From Gemmatimonadota bacterium (GTDB lineage Bacteria > Gemmatimonadota > Gemmatimonadetes > Palauibacterales > Palauibacteraceae), in NCBI GenBank assembly GCA_029288095.1, contig JARFPW010000100.1:1-5650 (forward strand): a stretch of DNA of 5,650 nucleotides, in the 5' to 3' direction. The notes below the pieces were generated by a model. It saw only the letters and a program-made list of their open reading frames with translations. It did no database searches and had not been told where the DNA came from. Made by a program: the position numbers and the translations under genes. The stretch's first letter is position 1, and each line of letters opens with the position of its first letter. Positions 1-5,047 of this stretch are shown in pieces.

Positions 1-2
1 TC

Positions 3-392
3 GCCGTGGCGCGAGCCACGGGTGAGGCGCTGGTCGATCGACAGTATCCGCTGTTCGACCGCTTCAACCTGAATCGCTCGAATACCTACTACTACGTTCT
101 CAATGGCCTGCTGCTGTTGCTGGCGCCGTTCGCCATTGCCTCGGCTCTCTACCTGCTGGGCGGGTGGGCCGGATTCATCAGGGGAATGATCGTGTTTGCC
201 GGCTGCGTGCTTTCGTGGGCGGCGGCCACGACGGGCCTCGGCGCCGTCATTCTGACGCGCGGTGGAGGCTCGGGCGGGTCCCGGCGATCACGCCGCAGCC
301 CCAAGGCGTTCTTCGAGGACTTCGAACTGGATGCACCCGCGGCGACTTCCGGAACGGCCAAGGCGGATGATGATGGGGTGGATGATGCGTAA
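3..392 (+). CDS. C-terminal part of a two-helix membrane protein, 5' end outside window
   Basis: The frame is open to the window edge, so this is probably the end of a longer gene. The GTG at position 6 is the only in-window start near the edge and has no room for a ribosome site. About 128 residues are visible: a short polar lead, two hydrophobic segments (about residues 28-52 and 56-84, counted from the GTG) and a tail. The tail begins Gly/Ser/Arg-rich (positively charged, so probably cytoplasmic) and ends acidic (DDDGVDDA). I do not recognise the family securely. A paired-helix C-terminus like this occurs after bactofilin-like polymer-forming domains, but that domain would lie upstream and cannot be seen. 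The stop codon lies inside the start region of the next gene, so the two are probably co-transcribed and translationally coupled. The coding frame is well supported; function is unknown. Confidence 0.7.
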   Translation, partial: AVARATGEALVDRQYPLFDRFNLNRSNTYYYVLNGLLLLLAPFAIASALYLLGGWAGFIRGMIVFAGCVLSWAAATTGLGAVILTRGGGSGGSRRSRRSPKAFFEDFELDAPAATSGTAKADDDGVDDA

Positions 393-1263
393 CCCGATCC
401 GTTCCGGAGTCGCGGCGGTGTTGTTGTCGCTGGCCGTCGCGACGCCGGCCGCGGCACAGTCCGGCAGCTGGTACGAGATGTCGGCGCGCAGACAGATCGT
501 CGGTGTGCGGGCGCTGGAGGCGAACATCGGATATGCGCTGGGCCGGCTGAACGTGCGGGCCGCTCCCGCCGGTCTTCTGTACGAGTCGAACCTGCGCTAT
601 GACTCAGGGCGGTTCGAGCCCAAGCGAAGCTGGGACCTGTCGGATGGCGTCGGTACGCTCGCCCTGAGCCTGTCGGGCCTGGACGAGAATTGGGACCTCG
701 AAGAACTGGACGAGTTCGACGACTCCGACCTGGGATCGCTGGATCTCGGCCTGAGTCGGGAGGTTCCGACCGTCCTGTCGCTCGAGGTCGGAGCGGCCGA
801 GGTGCAGATGGAACTGGGGGGGATCGCCCTGCAGCGATTCACCTACAAGACGGGTGCTTCGGAGACGGAGATCAGCTTCGACACGCCGAACCCGGTTCGC
901 ATGGATCGGCTCGAACTCGCGGCGGGCGCCGCGGATTTCAAGGCCTACAACCTGGGGAATGCCCGGTTCGATACGGTGGAGTTCAGCGGCGCCGTGGGAG
1001 ACGTCAGTCTCGACTTCACGGGTGGATGGTCAGGCTCGGCGAGCGGTGACATCAAGATGGGGCTGGGGACGCTCAACCTCACGTTTCCGCGCGACATTGG
1101 AGTCCGCGTAGAAAAACGGGGCATCCTGGCCTCGTTCGACTCCAGCGGCTTCGAAGCGGTGGACGGTGGATTCCAGACCGCGAATTGGGACACCGCCGAG
1201 TCACGGTTGACCCTCGATATCCGCGCTGCCTTCGGCGACATCGACGTATATTTCGTGAATTGA
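367..1263 (+). CDS. Secreted toast-rack / LiaF-like (DUF2154-type) beta-repeat protein
   Basis: This encodes about 298 residues. Five ATG codons (367, 370, 373, 382, 385) cluster at the start. An AAGG at 360-363 suits the ATG at 373, and a GGGG at 375-378 suits 385, so the exact start is uncertain by up to six codons. A clear Sec signal peptide follows: a basic start (MMRNPIRS), a hydrophobic core and an AAA|Q cleavage site near residue 30. The mature protein has repeated short beta-strand units built around Gly, as in VGAAEVQMEL, AGAADFKAYNLG, GAVGDVSLDFTG and MGLGTLNLTF. These resemble the toast_rack N-terminal domain and the C-terminal domain of LiaF/DUF4097 proteins. A very acidic stretch (about residues 105-128) separates an N-terminal repeat block (about 45-104) from a C-terminal one (about 133-298). 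There is no membrane helix after the signal peptide and no lipobox Cys, so it is probably periplasmic or exported. Family assignment is by pattern only. Coupling to the upstream membrane protein suggests an envelope role. Confidence 0.7.
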   Translation: MMMGWMMRNPIRSGVAAVLLSLAVATPAAAQSGSWYEMSARRQIVGVRALEANIGYALGRLNVRAAPAGLLYESNLRYDSGRFEPKRSWDLSDGVGTLALSLSGLDENWDLEELDEFDDSDLGSLDLGLSREVPTVLSLEVGAAEVQMELGGIALQRFTYKTGASETEISFDTPNPVRMDRLELAAGAADFKAYNLGNARFDTVEFSGAVGDVSLDFTGGWSGSASGDIKMGLGTLNLTFPRDIGVRVEKRGILASFDSSGFEAVDGGFQTANWDTAESRLTLDIRAAFGDIDVYFVN

Positions 1264-1276
1264 GCAGGCCCGGGAC

Positions 1277-1304
1277 GCGACCCCGCTAGTCGCGCTCGGG
1301 TCGC
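1277..1304. terminator. GC-rich inverted repeat at the convergent gene junction, possible bidirectional terminator
   Basis: GCGACCC at 1277-1283 pairs perfectly with GGGTCGC at 1298-1304 across a 14-base loop. It lies where two convergent genes end: the plus-strand stop is at 1261-1263 and the minus-strand stop at 1286-1288 falls within the loop. The position suits a shared terminator, but neither side has a run of T, so it would not be a classic intrinsic terminator. The right arm lies inside the last codons of the minus-strand gene (the PERD end), so the pairing may be partly accidental in GC-rich DNA. Confidence 0.3.
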
Positions 1305-2065
1305 ACGTGAACGGCGTCCCCGCGCTCCACTTCCAGCCTGTCGGCGGCATGTCCGTCACGCACGGAAATCTCCAGCATCCCGGTCGACCCGATCAGGGCG
1401 ACGACCTCTCCGGAGTCCACCGAGGCATACGTCAACCGGATGCCCGAGATGACCTCCCCACCGATCTCGATCAGGGCGCTGGGCGCCAGGCTTCTTCCGG
1501 GAATGTCAGTGACGAGGTTGCCGAAGCGGTCTACGTGGGTCACCGAACCCCGGACGCGCCCACCCTGGTGAACAGGCGTGGGCAGATTGAGGCGGGCCAG
1601 CGCGTCGGTTGCCAGTTCCGCACCCAGCATGGCGGGCTCTTCGCCGCACACGAGTCGCGCAGCCGCGGGAGCGAACACGTCGCGACCATGGAATGTCCGA
1701 CTCCGCTCTATCCCCGGTACGTGCTCATCCAGTTGCCTGGCTTCCTGCACACCGAACCGCTCGAGCACGCGAGACAGGGTTCCGTTGTCAGGGCCGACGT
1801 ACCATCGGTTCGCCGACCTGACCATGACACCCCGGCGCGCGCCACCGCCACCAGGGTCGACTACCGCGAGATGAACGGTTCCTTCCGGAAAGCGGTCCCA
1901 CACCTGTTCGAGAACCCAGGCGGCGGCAAGGATGTCCCCCGGCGAGAGGTCGTGCGCCACGTCCACCAGTTGTGCGAGCGGCGCCTGAGTGAGGATCTCT
2001 CCCTTGACTTCCCCGACGAATCCGTCAGCGGTGCCGAAGTCCGTGAGGAGCGTGACGATGCGCAT
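1286..2065 (-). CDS. SAM hydrolase, adenosine-forming (SAM hydroxide adenosyltransferase, DUF62 family)
   Basis: This 259-residue protein belongs to the SAM chlorinase/fluorinase/hydroxide adenosyltransferase family, whose common members use water or hydroxide to split S-adenosylmethionine into adenosine and methionine. It has the full two-domain length. It starts with the family signature MRIVTLLTDFG (D9 in a Thr-Asp-Phe-Gly motif). It then shows VVDPG (D70), R77/R78, PDNG (92-95), FHGRD (H126) and the C-terminal domain signature VDRFGNLVTDI (179-189). D70, one of R77/R78 and H126 fit the Asp-Arg-His triad described for the water-using enzymes, so halogenase activity is unlikely. The usual VDPGVG motif reads VDPGGGG here. 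The start at 2065 matches the family N-terminus and has GAGG five bases upstream. An in-frame ATG at 2098 has an equally good GGGAG and would add 11 polar residues. It is the last gene of the minus-strand cluster, after the MATE transporter. Its metabolic role is unclear even in studied relatives. Confidence 0.9.
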   Translation of the reverse strand: MRIVTLLTDFGTADGFVGEVKGEILTQAPLAQLVDVAHDLSPGDILAAAWVLEQVWDRFPEGTVHLAVVDPGGGGARRGVMVRSANRWYVGPDNGTLSRVLERFGVQEARQLDEHVPGIERSRTFHGRDVFAPAAARLVCGEEPAMLGAELATDALARLNLPTPVHQGGRVRGSVTHVDRFGNLVTDIPGRSLAPSALIEIGGEVISGIRLTYASVDSGEVVALIGSTGMLEISVRDGHAADRLEVERGDAVHVRPERD

Positions 2066-2105
2066 CGTAGCCTCGCTTGGTGGTTTGCCGCGCTTCATGG
2101 ACCGT

Positions 2106-2110
2106 CTCCC
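2106..2110 (-). promoter_or_regulatory. Candidate ribosome binding site for an extended start of the SAM hydrolase
   Basis: On the minus strand GGGAG lies seven bases before an in-frame ATG at 2098-2096. If used, it gives an 11-residue N-terminal extension (beginning MKRGKPP) ahead of the family-typical MRIV start at 2065. The inner start has its own GAGG at 2074-2071. Sequence alone does not decide between them. Confidence 0.4.
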
Positions 2111-2155
2111 AACCTTCATGCATCAGGGCGCCGACGCCACCGGAGCGGCTGCTGC

Positions 2156-3490
2156 CTACACCTGCTGGCCTCGCCAGGTGCCCCGACGCCAGATGCCGAT
2201 CATCACAGCTCCACGCGCTATCGCCGTCAGGCTGATGGCCCACCAGATTCCCGCCAAGCCAAGCGGTGTGCGCAGCCACCAGGCCAGCGGCAGGCGCAAT
2301 GAAGTCAGGCCCACGCCGCTCAGAGTCGGCAGGATCGTATATCCGGCTCCCTCCATGGCAATTTGAAGAACCAATTCGAACGCCATGAACAACTGTGCGA
2401 TGGCAACGATCCGCAGGTAGCTCGCGCCATGTGCCGCGATTTCCGGATCTGACGTGAACAGATACATCAGCTGCTCAGGAATCAGCAGGAACGCCGCGCC
2501 TATCAGTGCCATCAAGACGAGGGCATCACGGAGCGCTGCATGCCCAGCCTGCGTGGCGCGTTTCGGCTGCCCGGCGCCCAGGTTCTGACCTACCGCCGTC
2601 GCTGCCGCTATGCCGAAGCCGATGCAGGCAAGAAAGCTCAGGGATTCGATCTTGTGCCCCACGCCCAGAGCTGCCAGGCCGGCGGTTCCGAACTGGCTCG
2701 TCAGGCGTGTCAGCAGGATGTAGATGACCGAGAATGTGACGCCGCCGGCGGCGACAGGCAGGCCTATCCAGGCGATTGTGCGCATCATGGCCTGTGACAG
2801 CCGAACCTTGCGGATTAGACCGCGCCGGCGAAGCAGCTGATAGCCGAGCACGGTGGAGCCCGTGCGCGTCAGGATCGTAGCAAGCGCTGCTCCAGCCGTG
2901 CCGAGTCGTGGAAACGGTCCGAGTCCGAGGATCAGCAGGGGGTCGAGAATCGCGTTCGCCACGAGAGCGATCAGCAGGATCTGCAGGGGAGTCCGCGTGT
3001 CGCCGGCAGCTCGGAACGTGGCGTCCATCGTGAAGTAGGCGAACACGATCGGGCATCCCACCAGGTAGACGACCAGGTAATCGGCCCCCTGCCGGGTGAC
3101 CTCGGCGGGCGTGTCCATCACCAGAAACAGCGAATCGAGCGACAGGAGACCCCCGAGACCCACGACCGCAGACACCACGACGGCCAGCCCGAACGCCTGG
3201 TACCCTGCCTCTCTCGCCGCGCGGTCGTTCTGCTCTCCCCAGCGGCGGCTCGCAACCGCAGTGACGCCGACGGACGGCATTTCGGCGAGCGAGAGTATGG
3301 CCCAGACCACGAAGCTGGCAGTACCTACGCCTGCGAGAGCAGCCGAACCCAGCCCGCGTCCCACCCAGAACATATCGACGATGTTGAACAGGCCCTGGAG
3401 TAGAGTGGCCGCCACCGCCGGAATCGCGAGCCGCCGGACCGCTGCGTGAATCGACCCCTGTGTCGGATCGATTCGGTGGCCCGTCGTCAG
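2156..3490 (-). CDS. MATE family multidrug/cation antiporter
   Basis: This is an inner-membrane efflux transporter of the MATE superfamily, expected to export cationic or drug-like compounds in exchange for Na+ or H+; the substrate cannot be read from sequence. The protein is hydrophobic throughout and fits the usual 12 helices in two homologous halves. Family landmarks are NIVDMFWVGRGLG in helix 1, FRAAGDTRTPL after the fourth helix, NAILDPLLI, and GQNLGAGQPKRA in the second half. The first ATG/GTG/TTG in frame is the GTG at 3415, but that would begin inside helix 1. The frame upstream encodes DPTQGSIHAAVRRLAIPA, which looks like a normal MATE N-terminus (compare the common D-L-T-x-G-S-I lead). 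No ATG, GTG or TTG lies between the in-frame stop at 3601-3599 and 3415. I therefore place the start at the CTG at 3490-3488, which overlaps the apbC stop as CTGA and gives 444 residues, a typical MATE length. The conservative alternative is 2156-3415 (419 residues). The gene is certain; the start is inferred. Confidence 0.9.
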   Translation of the reverse strand: MTTGHRIDPTQGSIHAAVRRLAIPAVAATLLQGLFNIVDMFWVGRGLGSAALAGVGTASFVVWAILSLAEMPSVGVTAVASRRWGEQNDRAAREAGYQAFGLAVVVSAVVGLGGLLSLDSLFLVMDTPAEVTRQGADYLVVYLVGCPIVFAYFTMDATFRAAGDTRTPLQILLIALVANAILDPLLILGLGPFPRLGTAGAALATILTRTGSTVLGYQLLRRRGLIRKVRLSQAMMRTIAWIGLPVAAGGVTFSVIYILLTRLTSQFGTAGLAALGVGHKIESLSFLACIGFGIAAATAVGQNLGAGQPKRATQAGHAALRDALVLMALIGAAFLLIPEQLMYLFTSDPEIAAHGASYLRIVAIAQLFMAFELVLQIAMEGAGYTILPTLSGVGLTSLRLPLAWWLRTPLGLAGIWWAISLTAIARGAVMIGIWRRGTWRGQQV

Positions 3491-4668
3491 GGGACGACGG
3501 GTTGGTCGGCCAGCGAGGCGATCCGGCGTTCGACCTCCTCGGCGATCGCTTGCAGAGCAAGGCCCTCGGCGGAATCCGCCCGTCCGATCACCGTGGGTTC
3601 ACCGCGGTCTCCTTCTTCCCGCACCGCCATCCCGAGCGGGACCGAACCCAGAAACGGGATTTCGAGGGAAGCTGCCAACGTCTCGGCGCCACCCGAGCCG
3701 AAGATGTCGTGCACGGACTCGCAATCGGGACACGCGAAGCCCCGCATGTTCTCGACGATACCGATCACCGGAACCTCGACGCTCTCGAACATCTTGATCC
3801 CCTTTAATGCGCCTGTAACCGCCACGTCCTGGGGAGTCGCGACCATTACGGCACCGGTAACTTTCACGAGTTGTACGAGGGACAGCTGCGCGTCTCCCGT
3901 ACCCGGCGGGAGATCGACGATCAGATAATCGAGTTCCCCCCAGCTCACCTGGTGCAGGAACTGCCGCACGATTCCCATGACGATCGGACCGCGCCAAACT
4001 GCGGGCGTTTCCTCCCCGACAAGGAAGCCGAGGCTCATCAGCTTGACGCCATGCGCATCCACGGGGATGACCTGGTCGTCCTGCATCCGCGGTTTCTCGT
4101 AGGCGCCGAACATCGTGGGAATATCGGGTCCGTAGATGTCGGCATCGAGCAACCCCACCCGGTGCCCTGCGGCTGCCCACGCCGCCGCCAGGTTCGTTGA
4201 GATAGTCGACTTCCCGACGCCACCCTTGCCCGAGCTAACGGCGATCACGTGACGCACGCCCGCGAGCGGCTCGGCGTCCTTCGGATGACGAGACGCTTCC
4301 TCCCGGCTTACCTGGCCCTGCGACCGCGGCGGGGGCGGCGGCGCGACTTCGCGAGCGGGCGGTTCCACCACCGGAAGAGGCCGCCGGCCGGCCCTTGGCT
4401 GACGCGGCGTCGGACCCGGCGGCGGCTCGACGGCCGGATCGGCCATGCCGAACCGAACATCCGCGACGCCCGGCACGCCCGACGCTACGAGTCGGATCGA
4501 CTCTATGAGCGCCGGCGAGTCCTTGGGGCCGGGTGCCAGCGTTATGATGGCCGTGCCTCCGTCCATGCGGGCATCCCGAATCAGGCCGGCACTGACTACG
4601 TCCGGTGCATCCGGTGCGGACCGTACACGGCCGAGGGCGGCAAGAAGGCGCTGTGTGGGATCGTTCAT
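3487..4668 (-). CDS. apbC: Mrp/ApbC/NBP35-type P-loop ATPase, iron-sulfur cluster carrier
   Basis: This 393-residue protein is a soluble cytoplasmic ATPase that binds a labile Fe-S cluster, usually between two subunits, and passes it to target proteins. Residues 1-75 form a reduced MIP18-like (DUF59) domain. Residues 78-116 are a Pro-rich linker. The ATPase domain begins near 137. It carries the deviant Walker A GKGGVGKST (147-155), DADIYGPDIP (175-184), the Walker B-like LIVDLPPGTGD (249-259) and the cluster-binding CPDC (C313 and C316). All hallmark residues are present. The ATG start at 4668 matches the domain start; the bases before it (CCAGAATT) are a poor ribosome site. The gene follows nfu after 58 bases that contain a hairpin. 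Its stop overlaps the apparent start of the MATE gene. Adjacency to nfu and a thiol-disulfide reductase gene supports an Fe-S maturation role. Confidence 0.95.
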   Translation of the reverse strand: MNDPTQRLLAALGRVRSAPDAPDVVSAGLIRDARMDGGTAIITLAPGPKDSPALIESIRLVASGVPGVADVRFGMADPAVEPPPGPTPRQPRAGRRPLPVVEPPAREVAPPPPPRSQGQVSREEASRHPKDAEPLAGVRHVIAVSSGKGGVGKSTISTNLAAAWAAAGHRVGLLDADIYGPDIPTMFGAYEKPRMQDDQVIPVDAHGVKLMSLGFLVGEETPAVWRGPIVMGIVRQFLHQVSWGELDYLIVDLPPGTGDAQLSLVQLVKVTGAVMVATPQDVAVTGALKGIKMFESVEVPVIGIVENMRGFACPDCESVHDIFGSGGAETLAASLEIPFLGSVPLGMAVREEGDRGEPTVIGRADSAEGLALQAIAEEVERRIASLADQPVVP

Positions 4669-4685
4669 AATTCTGGTTTCGAACT

Positions 4686-4706
4686 GAGCCGGAATGCGCC
4701 CGGCTC
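4686..4706 (-). other. Perfect 7-bp hairpin in the nfu-apbC intergenic region
   Basis: GAGCCGG (4686-4692) and CCGGCTC (4700-4706) are exact inverted repeats around a 7-base loop. In the minus-strand transcript this hairpin ends 17 bases before the apbC ATG and begins 20 bases after the nfu stop. No run of U follows, so it is not a classic intrinsic terminator. It could stabilise the processed transcript, cause partial attenuation or affect apbC translation. The structure is seen directly; any role is inferred. Confidence 0.5.
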
Positions 4707-4726
4707 TGCAAAGGAAGGGTATGCGG

Positions 4727-5005
4727 TCAGACCGACTCGACCGTCTGGACTTCGGGAACGATCATGCGGAGCCGCTGCTCGATACCGGCCTTCAGCGTGA
4801 GCATCGACATAGGGCACGCGTAGCACGCACCCACCATCCGGATATCCACGCGACCAGTCTGCTCGTCAAACTGAACCAGCTCTATGTCCCCACCGTCGGC
4901 ACGAATCGCGGGCCGAATTGACGACAGCACCTCGAGAATTCGGGCCTCGATCGTGTCCGGGCGGGTCGCTGAGTTCGTGTCGCTCATGGAGTGATCCGTG
5001 TCCAT
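4727..5005 (-). CDS. nfu: Stand-alone NifU C-terminal-domain (Nfu-type) Fe-S scaffold/carrier
   Basis: This 92-residue protein consists almost entirely of the NifU C-terminal (Nfu) domain. Such proteins bind a [4Fe-4S] cluster between two subunits and deliver it to apo-enzymes in the cytoplasm. The family signature IRPAIRADGGDIELV is at 30-44, and the cluster-binding motif CYAC at C61-C64 lies in GACYACPMS. It lacks the A-type domain found in E. coli NfuA and the IscU-like domain of full NifU, so it is the minimal form. Starts at 5005 and at 4987 (MSDTNSATRP) are both possible; neither has a strong ribosome site, and the choice changes only six non-conserved residues. It lies 42 bases after the ypdA-like gene and 58 bases before apbC on the same strand, which fits one transcript and successive steps of cluster transfer. 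Confidence 0.92.
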   Translation of the reverse strand: MDTDHSMSDTNSATRPDTIEARILEVLSSIRPAIRADGGDIELVQFDEQTGRVDIRMVGACYACPMSMLTLKAGIEQRLRMIVPEVQTVESV

Positions 5006-5047
5006 CCAGGAAGGTCCGGGGCCGAGGATGCGAAGCTACCGGAGCCC

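Noticed and set aside
1286..2065. SAM-dependent fluorinase or chlorinase activity for the DUF62-family protein
   Set aside because: The Asp-Arg-His residues typical of the water-using members are present (D70, R77/R78, H126), and no halogenated-metabolite genes are nearby.
1307..2302. Long plus-strand open frame of 331 codons across the SAM hydrolase and the MATE end
   Set aside because: It is antisense to two well-recognised genes, its protein is rich in Arg/His/Pro with no recognisable motif, and long antisense frames are common in GC-rich DNA.
2526..3560. Minus-strand open frame of 344 codons within the MATE gene region
   Set aside because: It overlaps the MATE gene in another frame and gives an Arg/Gly/Ser-rich low-quality protein; the MATE frame carries clear family motifs and membrane helices.
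3446..3928. Plus-strand open frames over the apbC gene (also 3871-4200 and 4249-4800)
   Set aside because: They are antisense to apbC, whose Walker and CPDC motifs are intact; these frames show no family resemblance.
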